Assembly: GCA_947245585.1 (NCBI GenBank)
Contig: CAMXPV010000005.1
Coordinates: forward strand, 45,925 to 109,924
Reading direction: 5' to 3'
Source of the DNA: an uncultured Lachnospiraceae bacterium
GTDB lineage: Bacteria > Bacillota > Clostridia > Lachnospirales > Lachnospiraceae
Length of the DNA: 64,000 nucleotides
In this document: one piece after another, positions 19,401-26,550 of the stretch
How the letters are laid out: every line of letters begins with the position of its first letter
Position numbering within the stretch: the stretch's first letter is position 1
The notes under the pieces: model-generated
Databases searched by the model: none
What the model saw: the letters and a program-made list of their open reading frames with translations, nothing else
Told to the model about the DNA's origin: nothing
Translations under genes and position numbers: made by a program

Positions 19401-19840
19401 TCGTCATCGTCGTAGTCCTCATCCTCGTAATCTTCGTCCTCGTAGTCTTCCTCGTCCTCGTAATCTTCGTCCTCGTAGTCTTCGTCCTCGTAGTCTTCCT
19501 CGTCCTCGTAGTCTTCGTCTTCGTAGTCTACTTCCTCATCTTCGTCTTCATAGTCTACTTCCTCGTAGTCTATTTCCTCATCTTCGTCCTCGTAGTCTAC
19601 TTCCTCATCTTCGTCTTCGTAGTCTGCTTCCTCGTCCTCGTAATCGTCCTCCTCGTATCGGCGTGCCGAACGGGAATAGGACGCAATCATATCATCGTCC
19701 AGACTTAAGAACTCCAGGGTGTCCCCGGTCACAGTGTCATAATCCTCATCATCAAAACGATCGTCCTCCAACAAATCCTCAAAGCGTACTTTTTTATGCT
19801 GGTTTTTCGTCATCGGTTTCTTTTTTTTCCTATTTTGCAT
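16478..19840 (-). CDS. Large GH25 muramidase: hyperacidic N-terminal tail, TM, SpaA-like domain, Asp/Pro repeat, Ig-like (Big_2) repeats, cell-wall-binding repeat, GH25
   Basis: EDEDYEDE repeats, TM MAVAVLGILVLLGAAVTGGIYV, DPDTPDPDTP linker, repeated SLEVGGSQTLSV..VASVSGGTVTAKAAGSATITAK, DGHLYYFDKNGNYVTG, then [47 protein letters not shown]. Confidence 0.88.
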   Translation of the reverse strand: MQNRKKKKPMTKNQHKKVRFEDLLEDDRFDDEDYDTVTGDTLEFLSLDDDMIASYSRSARRYEEDDYEDEEADYEDEDEEVDYEDEDEEIDYEEVDYEDEDEEVDYEDEDYEDEEDYEDEDYEDEDYEDEEDYEDEDYEDEDYDDDDDGFAARLTSFFREMNGLDMAVAVLGILVLLGAAVTGGIYVHAKSTAKQVASFSTVGEEIEGVSVIGESGLLAVAESAKMGSMIDMEEEDPEQEEQQEEEDENGEVSVELRLTSIMSDLKIKFVNKKTGKLIGGVPFEVEVSGTKSYTLKDDDKDGVIYQTDVAAGSYDVKILPLSGEHAEKYKLPSGSSSVKVTDKIAYEKVDVADEVKSESEINVAQEEATVQNTVVESALKDTVEWVESTKTPVGGADEEFEKVPVENVVNPYKTSSAFRKMVNGGIAPQTETTDPDTPDPDTPDPDTPDPDTPDPDTPDPDKPDPDKPDPDKPDPVDPDSPKPSEKEVKVSLNSSSLSLEVGGSQTLSVTDSDGNSYSADWESRNSSVASVSGGTVTAKAAGSATITAKVKAPDGIKFDKDTLTCSVTVKEKETPKTEVTLALSKTSLTLEAGKSETLSVSGGGSYTVKWSSSNSDVATVSGGTVTAKAAGKATITAEAAPGSDTVIKNPGALKCEVTVNAKTSQVEVKLNKTELNLVKDQKETLQIVDGSGKSYSGTWSTSDKSIVEVSSDGQVKAKKDGTATVSVKVNAPSGVVIKNPDLSCKVSVGYKDYKKVTITGLNVVAPNQTITLTAKSDPEGAEIIWKTHDKKYATVDEKGVVTGLKEGEVYIRAACKANEKIYADIKITVTTTDAATKLKDKDGNQLYYKKDGKYIEATFKDYPEHKTWFRKRKDASYKYTGWQTIDGHLYYFDKNGNYVTGEQVIQGAKYTFGSDGKVAKSSGNMGIDVSKHNGNIDWNAVKNSGVSYVIIRCGYRGYSTGVLVEDPKFKSNIKGAKAAGLKVGAYFYSQAVNEVEAVEEASMAIDLVKGYGLNYPLFLDVEGSGGRADGISRDTRTAVCKTFCQTVQNSGISAGVYANKNWFTEKINTASLTNYKLWLAQYASQPTYTATRYDIWQYSSKGKVSGISGNVDMNISYVNY
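18409..18543 (-). repeat. Tandem 15-nt repeat encoding (PDPDT/K)n linker
   Basis: Repeated gtatccggatcgggc / gtgtccggatcgggc units; translation DPDTPDPDTPDPDTPDPDTPDPDTPDPDKPDPDKPDPDK. Confidence 0.9.
19394..19660 (-). repeat. Tandem low-complexity repeat encoding an (E/D)YEDED hyperacidic segment
   Basis: Repeated tcgtcctcgtagtcttc / tcttcgtcctcgtagtctacttcctca units on the + strand. Confidence 0.92.
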
Positions 19841-19927
19841 CGTCACTCTCATCTCCATTTGCACGTTGACTTGCCGTTTCGGTTTGCTTTCCTTTATGTA
19901 AACCACATTTTTTAACAATTCTGTAAT

Positions 19928-19956
19928 ATTGTAGCACACAGAAGGCCTAATATCAA
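19928..19956 (-). promoter_or_regulatory. Candidate vegetative promoter for the GH25/rfb/CotH minus-strand gene run
   Basis: Minus strand TTGATA - 17 nt - TACAAT, about 80 nt upstream of ATG at 19840. Confidence 0.65.
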
Positions 19957-20178
19957 GATTTATGTCACTTCTCAAACTGCTATTTTATGTAAATCGACAT
20001 TTTACGTCCGGTTTCCCCTCAAACACGATAAATACGCGGTAATTGCGCGATATTTTACAGCTGCTTTACGCCGCGATACGCTTGACTTTGCCTATTATAG
20101 CTGACACAATATAAGAGCAACTGACAAATGTCTAACTTACAGAGATTGTGAGCGATTGTGGGAAAAGGGGAATTTTTC

Positions 20179-20502
20179 ATGATGTACATGCACTACTGTA
20201 AGCGTTGCCAACGGGTTCATATGTTAAACGGACATAAACAGTTTTGTCCGAAATGCCGGGGAATGATTACCGAATTAAAGCTCAGTTACATGGATTATGT
20301 ATCCATGGACGAAGCACAGAGGATCTCCTTCTGCATCTGCTGTGCCGACGACGAGCAGCTCAAGCGTCTTAGCACTACATACCGGATGTATAAGTACAGC
20401 AAGTGGTACAAAGAGCTGCAGCGGCAGCTAGCGCAGCCGGTGATCCATTCCTACACCGTATCTGAGCGGAATCCGATGGAAAACGCCGTATCAATCTTTT
20501 GA
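20179..20502 (+). CDS. Small conserved-looking zinc-ribbon-like protein
   Basis: MMYMHYCKRCQRVHMLNGHKQFCPKCRG: two CxxC pairs; start at the MMYMHYCKRC methionine. Confidence 0.65.
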   Translation: MMYMHYCKRCQRVHMLNGHKQFCPKCRGMITELKLSYMDYVSMDEAQRISFCICCADDEQLKRLSTTYRMYKYSKWYKELQRQLAQPVIHSYTVSERNPMENAVSIF

Positions 20503-20520
20503 TACTACTGGCAGGAAAAA

Positions 20521-20567
20521 GGAGCGTGGTCTGGTCTCTATAGATTTCGGACCGCGCCTCTTTTCTA
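20521..20567 (+). terminator. Candidate intrinsic terminator
   Basis: gagcgtggtc...gaccgcgcctc imperfect stem followed by ttttct, just downstream of stop at 20502. Confidence 0.55.
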
Positions 20568-20703
20568 TTTACCCTTCTTTTCCAATCTTTCGAAAATCTT
20601 CATTTTTTTGCAGTAGATTTTTAAGAAAAATCATAGTAAAATGTGTGAGAAGTGCTTCTAAAGCTCACACTGGATAACAGCAGGAAAGGATCTCTATAAA
20701 ACT

Positions 20704-21693
20704 ATGTGTAAAAACGAAGAAAAAAACGGGTTTCACGTTAACCTCAACCTGATTCTCCTGGTCGTCATTGTACTGGTCATCGGTTTCTCCGCCTACCGTC
20801 TCTACCGGTGGAATAAGGGCACGCCGCCCGAGGAAATCCCGGACGCGGAAGCCGGAGATTTTGACATAGAAGTCCTGGACAACCTCATTCCCCTCGCCCC
20901 GGATAAACGCGAGGGCTACGTGGATGACGGCGTAACCACCATCCTGTGTCTGGGCGACGACCCCTTCTCCCTGGAGCTTGGCGAAAACGGTCTCGCACAG
21001 CAGATTGCAAAGAAAACAGGGGCCACGGTTTACAACGGCTCCTTCACAGGAACCACCATGGCGGCCCAGTTCGCCTCCTACAACGACGGCTATATCCTTG
21101 ACGCGTTCTCCTTCTCCTATGTGGCGAAAAGTCTGGCCAGCGGGGATTTTGACTTGATGAAGACGGCGGCCTCCTACAGCTACGACGAAAACTTTGCCAA
21201 GACGGCGCAAATGCTCTCGGAGTTGGATATGAACAATGTGGACATGATCTGTGTCATGTACGACGGCAGCGACTACGTCAACAAGCGTCCCTGTGACGAT
21301 CCCAACGCGCCCTATGCGGAAATCACCTATACCGGCGCGCTGCGCGCAGGTGTGAAGGCAATTCAGGAAGCCTATCCCCACATCCGGATTGTGGTGATGT
21401 CCCACACGTTCTGCCACAGCATCGACGAGAACGGGAACTTCCAAAACGGCGACCGCGCCGATCTTGGACACGGCACCCTGAGCCACTATTTGCAGAAAGA
21501 GCTCGATGCCACCATGGACGTAAGCGTCTCCTTCATCGACAATTTTTACGGTTCCGTCAACGAGGACAACTATCTGGATTACATGACCGACTATATCCAC
21601 TTTAACGACGCGGGCCGGGAACTGTTGGCACAGCGCTTTGCGGACTGCCTGTTTCCCAGTGCGGGAAGTAATTCTACAGACGTCGCGCCATAG
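20704..21693 (+). CDS. Membrane-anchored SGNH/GDSL-like protein
   Basis: N-terminal TM; TTILCLGDDPFSLELGENGLAQQIAKKTG; C-terminal YIHFNDAGRELLAQRFAD resembling block V DxxH. Confidence 0.65.
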   Translation: MCKNEEKNGFHVNLNLILLVVIVLVIGFSAYRLYRWNKGTPPEEIPDAEAGDFDIEVLDNLIPLAPDKREGYVDDGVTTILCLGDDPFSLELGENGLAQQIAKKTGATVYNGSFTGTTMAAQFASYNDGYILDAFSFSYVAKSLASGDFDLMKTAASYSYDENFAKTAQMLSELDMNNVDMICVMYDGSDYVNKRPCDDPNAPYAEITYTGALRAGVKAIQEAYPHIRIVVMSHTFCHSIDENGNFQNGDRADLGHGTLSHYLQKELDATMDVSVSFIDNFYGSVNEDNYLDYMTDYIHFNDAGRELLAQRFADCLFPSAGSNSTDVAP

Positions 21694-21726
21694 GACGCGA
21701 CGCCAAGAAGTACTATGTCCCGCACA

Positions 21727-21754
21727 AGAGAATGCCTGAAATACGGCATTCTCT
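21727..21754. terminator. Hairpin between convergent genes (probable bidirectional terminator)
   Basis: AGAGAATGCC-tgaaatac-GGCATTCTCT, 10 bp perfect stem; weak U-tracts. Confidence 0.5.
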
Positions 21755-21755
21755 G

Positions 21756-22811
21756 TCAATACTCCTCCGCGAACAGCGTTTCAAAGTCAAACCTCTCTAT
21801 CATATCCTTCGTTTCGCCAAGAACTCGTTCCATCTCTTCCGGAGAATCCACCTCACAGGTTCCGTCCGCAAAACATTCCGTCATATAGCGGTTGATATCC
21901 CTGTGGTAATGGGTGTAGTCCGCATAGTTATTTAAATCCGTCACGATCTCTTCCTGATTCGGGAAATAAAAAATCCGCACGTTATCGTAGGCGAGCAGCG
22001 TCTGCGCGATATAAGCATACTCCCGCATTGTGGCTTCCATATGGTTTTCCTGTTTCACGTCGTTCCAGTACAAAATACTGTATGGCGGGAAAAAAATATA
22101 GAAGGTGGTGTCCGGGTTTTGCTCAATATAGGGGCAGAGATTGACCTGCAGATTTTTATCCGTACTGGCAAGATACGCGTCCGCAGGGGTCTCTTCGGCC
22201 ACGGCTTTTGGCGGTTCATAGTTGTGCATCACCCACTGGATATTGTAGTATTCGTCCGTCCACCAACTCTGATACACTGTGGCCAGATCCGTCTTGTCGG
22301 GATCCGCCAGGGGCCGCAGCACATAGTTTAGCAGCACGTCTTTGTTTAACAGATACTGCACATCGTTCAGGTAATTGTCGTCGTAGAGGTATGTTGGAAT
22401 CGGATATTTCGTCTCCTCCACGCCGCCGGTGTAGGTGGTCACGTCAACCCCCAGAAAAACCGCCTTCACCTCATGGCCGCTGTCAAAAATGATGTCCATG
22501 ATATTGGCCTGGTCCTTTGGATAAGCGCCGCTGTAACTGAGCTTGACAGCCTTAAGATCCATGAGTTCCCCAAACCAGTTTGTATTGAAATTCACCGTCA
22601 TGGACGAACCGAGCACCACACTGTCATACTCCAGGTGCTTTGCCATTCCCGGGTTCTGTGTGAGTTGGTTGTCCACCAGATAGGGGAAATTTTCAAGGGG
22701 CGCGTGATACTGAAAAAACGGGTCAACCACCGCCACCGCCGCCGCTGAAAGAAGCAAAAACAGGATCATTGCCGCCACTGTGGACAAAAGCCATTTCTTA
22801 CATCTGTTCAT
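21756..22811 (-). CDS. SGNH-like membrane-anchored protein, predicted MBOAT partner (AlgJ/DltD-like role)
   Basis: N-terminal TM; LEYDSVVLGSSMTVNFNTNWFGELMDLKAVKLSYSGA; directly downstream of an MBOAT gene. Confidence 0.65.
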   Translation of the reverse strand: MNRCKKWLLSTVAAMILFLLLSAAAVAVVDPFFQYHAPLENFPYLVDNQLTQNPGMAKHLEYDSVVLGSSMTVNFNTNWFGELMDLKAVKLSYSGAYPKDQANIMDIIFDSGHEVKAVFLGVDVTTYTGGVEETKYPIPTYLYDDNYLNDVQYLLNKDVLLNYVLRPLADPDKTDLATVYQSWWTDEYYNIQWVMHNYEPPKAVAEETPADAYLASTDKNLQVNLCPYIEQNPDTTFYIFFPPYSILYWNDVKQENHMEATMREYAYIAQTLLAYDNVRIFYFPNQEEIVTDLNNYADYTHYHRDINRYMTECFADGTCEVDSPEEMERVLGETKDMIERFDFETLFAEEY

Positions 22812-22825
22812 AATGATTTCTCCTG

Positions 22826-24376
22826 TTAAAAGTTGAAATAAAGGAAAGTGCTGACTCCCGAAAAGCTGAGGATGCACCAAACCATAAGAACCGTCAGCGC
22901 CGCCGCCTCGCCCGCCCGGTATTTCAGGCGCGCCGTGCGCTCTGCGGCATTCTTACCAATCATGGAAAAATACAGCCCCACCGCAAAAATCGCGAACATG
23001 AGGATATAGGGACTGGCGGGCAGGCTGTCCAGATGAAGCACCTTGAGGACATACCAGAACTCGTCCACCCGGAAGCAGTCCGCAAGCTCCCGCGACAGCA
23101 TCCGCATTTCTCCCCCAAAGGCCGTCCCCAGAAGGCTGTTTGCCTGGCCGATGTCCGCCGCGCGAAAATAGACCCAGGCGGCGCTGACATAGAGGAAAGT
23201 GGCGATTTGTGACACCACTGTCACTATTCTGTGGCCGGCTCCCGCCGTATTCCGGCCGGCTTCCCCGTTCGTCCCGGCTCCCGCCGCAGGTTTAATCCGT
23301 TTCTGCCAAAATCTGGTAACCAAATAGAGCAGGCCGTGCATCATCCCCCACACAAGGAAATGGAACCCTGCGCCGTGCCAGAGGCCGCTTAAGAAAAACA
23401 CAATCAGAAGATTCAGGTACATCCTGCCCTCTCCCCTGCGGTTTCCGCCCAAGGGAATATAGACGTATTTCGTAAAGAAACGGTTCAGGGTGATGTGCCA
23501 CCTTTTCCAAAAGTCAACGATATTCACCGCCTTGTAGGGAGAGCGGAAATTCTCCGGTATCTCGATGCCAAGCATCCTGCCAAGTCCCACAGCCATATCG
23601 CAGTAGCCGCTGAAATCAAAATAGAGCTGCAGGGCATAGAAAAAAATCACTAAAACCGCGTCCCACCGCCCGAGGGCAGCTATGTTTTCATAGCCGTAGT
23701 CCACCCCCGCGCCAAAGGTGTCCGCCAGAAGAACCTTTTTCGCAAGCCCCAGAACAAAGAGGGAAAAACCGCCCCCGATCCGCTCCCAGTCGGGCTTTTT
23801 TTCTCCTATTTTCTCAAACTGGGGCAGCATCTCCCCGTGATTGACGATGGGCCCGGCGATCAGCTGGGGAAAAAAGGAGACAAAGAGCGCGTAGGCATCC
23901 AGAGGACAATTTTTCACTTCCCCCCGGTAGGTATCCACCACAAAGGAAATCTGCTGAAACGTGAAAAAACTGATTCCCAGGGGAAGCAAAATGCCCCGCA
24001 GGACAAAAGAAGCGCCAAAAGCCGCGTTCACTGTGGAGAGGAAAAAGTCAAAGTATTTGAAATAGAACAGCACGCCAAGGTTACATGCCACCGCCGCAAT
24101 AACGACCGCTTTTTGAAACGCAGCCCTTTTCTCTATGCCATTTTCCCCCTTCTTTTTCCCCTCCCCCGAAAGCAGCCTGTGAAACAGAAAATTGACGGCG
24201 ATACTGCAGACCATAATCAACAGATAGGACAGATTAAAATAGCCGTAAAACCAAAGAGACATGGCCGTCAGAAACACTCTGGCCGCCCTGGGCCTGTGAA
24301 CCCGCAAAAGGCCATAATACCCTAACAGACATATGGGAAAAAATACAAACACAAACAGATAAGAATTAAATAGCAT
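22826..24376 (-). CDS. MBOAT-family O-acyltransferase (AlgI/DltB-like)
   Basis: MLFNSYLFVFVFFPICLLGYYGL; ISFFTFQQISFVVDTYRGE; YFDFSGYCDMAVGLGRMLGIEIPENFRSPYKAVNIVDFWKRWHITLNRFFTKYVYIPLGGNR; SGLWHGAGFHFLVWG. Confidence 0.94.
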   Translation of the reverse strand: MLFNSYLFVFVFFPICLLGYYGLLRVHRPRAARVFLTAMSLWFYGYFNLSYLLIMVCSIAVNFLFHRLLSGEGKKKGENGIEKRAAFQKAVVIAAVACNLGVLFYFKYFDFFLSTVNAAFGASFVLRGILLPLGISFFTFQQISFVVDTYRGEVKNCPLDAYALFVSFFPQLIAGPIVNHGEMLPQFEKIGEKKPDWERIGGGFSLFVLGLAKKVLLADTFGAGVDYGYENIAALGRWDAVLVIFFYALQLYFDFSGYCDMAVGLGRMLGIEIPENFRSPYKAVNIVDFWKRWHITLNRFFTKYVYIPLGGNRRGEGRMYLNLLIVFFLSGLWHGAGFHFLVWGMMHGLLYLVTRFWQKRIKPAAGAGTNGEAGRNTAGAGHRIVTVVSQIATFLYVSAAWVYFRAADIGQANSLLGTAFGGEMRMLSRELADCFRVDEFWYVLKVLHLDSLPASPYILMFAIFAVGLYFSMIGKNAAERTARLKYRAGEAAALTVLMVWCILSFSGVSTFLYFNF

Positions 24377-24423
24377 ACGTTATAATTCTGCCCGGACGCA
24401 GACTCCTTCCATCCTTTCTAACC

Positions 24424-25191
24424 CTACAGTGTCGTATCCCTGTAAACGACAAATTCCCCCACCTGGCCGTATATCGAAAAACCGTAGTCCGTAAGCGGCT
24501 CGCTGACCTCCCTGCTCTCCTTCAAAACCACATAGGTACAGGGAAAACTCCCGTTTCTGGTCAATTCCACAAAGGACGGCGTATCAATCACTTCCGCCTC
24601 CTCCATGGCCTCGTACAAGGCATTGTGGTAATCCCAACGGGCAATCAGCATCTCCCGCCCATAGGGCAGTTCAATGTCCGTGCTGTACTGCCTGACATAG
24701 TAAACCAGATCGGCGGGGACAAGCACGGTGACGCGCCCCTTTTCCGGTTCGATCAGATCAACGATATCCACCGCCTCCTGGGGCAGATGGTAAGCGTTCT
24801 CGGCCCTTGAAATATGCTCGCTGTCGTAGACGTAGTCTCCACAGACCGCAATCATAAGGCAGACCGCCGCCAGACCGATCCGCCTGTGCCGCCCCATCAG
24901 CTTCAACAATCCATAGGCGCTGACAAGGCTCATCTGCAAAAGCCAAAGGAGTCTGTAGTAGGTCTCGGAATCCTCCAAAACCCGGACAAAAACCTTTCGG
25001 AAAAGAGGGCAGAAAAACAGCAGCAAAAGCAGCGTCGGCGCATAGACAAAGACCGTCCGCCTGCACTTGTCCTTCTCCGCAAACCACAGATAGAGGAGGA
25101 CGAGAAGGTAGATGGCCGCAAGGAAATGTTTCTCATGAAAGCCCATATAGTTTTTGAAAATAACCACACTCTCTAAAAAAATACCCCACAT
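24424..25191 (-). CDS. Membrane protein, possibly the C-terminal half of the upstream polytopic gene
   Basis: Two or three TM segments plus soluble domain; same frame as 25201..26397, separated by one TAG and three sense codons. Confidence 0.55.
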   Translation of the reverse strand: MWGIFLESVVIFKNYMGFHEKHFLAAIYLLVLLYLWFAEKDKCRRTVFVYAPTLLLLLFFCPLFRKVFVRVLEDSETYYRLLWLLQMSLVSAYGLLKLMGRHRRIGLAAVCLMIAVCGDYVYDSEHISRAENAYHLPQEAVDIVDLIEPEKGRVTVLVPADLVYYVRQYSTDIELPYGREMLIARWDYHNALYEAMEEAEVIDTPSFVELTRNGSFPCTYVVLKESREVSEPLTDYGFSIYGQVGEFVVYRDTTL

Positions 25192-25200
25192 ACGCTGCTC

Positions 25201-26397
25201 CTATTTGAGTAGGTAACTGTAAGCCACCACAACATAGATTCCCATATAAATCACGCTCGGCACGCAGGCGGCTCCCATTTTCAGGATAATCTTAACATCC
25301 CGCTTTACCACCGCCAGGAAAAACGCCGTCAGCGCCGTGAGAATGCAGGTCAAAAATACCGCGATGGAGCTGCACACCCCCGCCGTCATATGGACAAAGA
25401 CAAACAACATCCATATCCCGCCCGCCGTCCGCTTCTTTATGACACCATCGTCATTTTTCTCATTTTCTTCCCCGCAAAGCAGCAAAAACACCCAGAGAAG
25501 CGCAGGAATGACAAGGGAGCCCGCCACCGCCTTGCCCTGCCATGTGCGGGTCAGGAAAAAGGTCTCGTTGGTATAGATGGACACGTTGCCAAATATTTGA
25601 AACATTGCCATGATAATCATAAAAATCGGCAGATTTTCCCTGTGAAATACGCTTCCGCTCTCCCGGCCTGCACGCCCCCATATCCCCACTGCGCCGTCAC
25701 AGTCTCCCTCTTTCTGCGCCAGACCGCCAAACAGCAGACGGCCGATCTCAAAGTAGAGAAGGTAGGTCAAAGGGATCATCACAAGGGGCATCACCACATG
25801 GGACACGATCGTCGCGTGAACGCCCGCCCGCACTGACACAAAGGCAGCCCACATGGGAAAGACCGCAAGCGCGTGCCGCACGTCAAGGTCGGTTGGCCTG
25901 CCCGTGTAGGGCAGAATGCGGTACATCACATCCGACTCCTGCGCGATCAGTGACTCCACCACATAGTAAGCGTCGTCGCCGTCGAAGGAGGCGTATGCCG
26001 CCGCCTTGTACAGTTGGAAACCTAACAGCGCAAAGAACAGAATCCATTCGACCCACTCCACAGGAGAAAGTTTTTCCCAAAATCTCTCCCGGCAAACCAG
26101 GCCCGGCCCGCCCGCCCTGTGATGCCGATACAAAAGGCAAAGCCCCGCCGCCGCCGCAAGAAGGGAAAGCACGGTAAATGCCGCGGAGGCCGCCTTAAAG
26201 TTATCGTACTTTACCCACAGTACCGCAGGCACCGCCGCCACCTCAAAGAGGGCCCACATGCCAAAATATCCGGCAAGCAGTAAAAATCCCGGACTCCGCT
26301 TTGCAGGCGGGATAAAACTTGCAGGAATCATCCCGATGCAAAAGGGGACGGCCAAAAGCCAAAATATGAAATTGATGATATCCAAAACGCACCGCAT
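25201..26397 (-). CDS. Polytopic membrane protein (DUF6077-like)
   Basis: Many TM segments; FDGDDAYYVVESLIAQESDVMYRILPYTGRPT; start at MRCVLDIINFIFW. Confidence 0.65.
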   Translation of the reverse strand: MRCVLDIINFIFWLLAVPFCIGMIPASFIPPAKRSPGFLLLAGYFGMWALFEVAAVPAVLWVKYDNFKAASAAFTVLSLLAAAAGLCLLYRHHRAGGPGLVCRERFWEKLSPVEWVEWILFFALLGFQLYKAAAYASFDGDDAYYVVESLIAQESDVMYRILPYTGRPTDLDVRHALAVFPMWAAFVSVRAGVHATIVSHVVMPLVMIPLTYLLYFEIGRLLFGGLAQKEGDCDGAVGIWGRAGRESGSVFHRENLPIFMIIMAMFQIFGNVSIYTNETFFLTRTWQGKAVAGSLVIPALLWVFLLLCGEENEKNDDGVIKKRTAGGIWMLFVFVHMTAGVCSSIAVFLTCILTALTAFFLAVVKRDVKIILKMGAACVPSVIYMGIYVVVAYSYLLK

Positions 26398-26427
26398 CAA
26401 TAGATTTCCTCCACAACAAACACTAAT

Positions 26428-26456
26428 ACTATAGCACACTTATCCTCTATTTTCCA
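26428..26456 (-). promoter_or_regulatory. Candidate promoter for the DUF6077-like/MBOAT run
   Basis: Minus strand TGGAAA - 17 nt - TATAGT with extended -10 (TGcTATAGT). Confidence 0.5.
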
Positions 26457-26550
26457 TATTCCGCCGCAAATCTGTGTACATCCTCCCTGAAACATGGTAA
26501 ACTTATTTTATCTGTGGACAAACTATAGAAAAAAGCAAACGGAGACATCT

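Noticed and set aside
19394-19660. Tandem repeats that could be mistaken for a CRISPR or intergenic satellite
   Set aside because: They are in-frame inside the GH25 coding sequence, have no unique spacers, and translate as an acidic repeat.
16478-19840. Prophage endolysin interpretation of the GH25 genes
   Set aside because: No holin, tail, terminase or integrase genes nearby; both proteins have N-terminal TM anchors and lie in sugar-nucleotide gene runs.
20082-20110. TTGACT as a -35 for the small zinc-ribbon gene
   Set aside because: No convincing -10 at 16-18 nt spacing; TATAAG is too far (22 nt).
20665-21759. 364 aa minus-strand ORF opposite the SGNH gene
   Set aside because: The plus strand has a TM anchor, SGNH-like block V and a sensible leader; the antisense ORF has no motif.
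25189-25203. Programmed amber decoding (pyrrolysine) at the in-frame TAG
   Set aside because: No PylT/PylS or methylamine genes are visible and the protein is not a methyltransferase; mutation, sequencing error or re-initiation are simpler.
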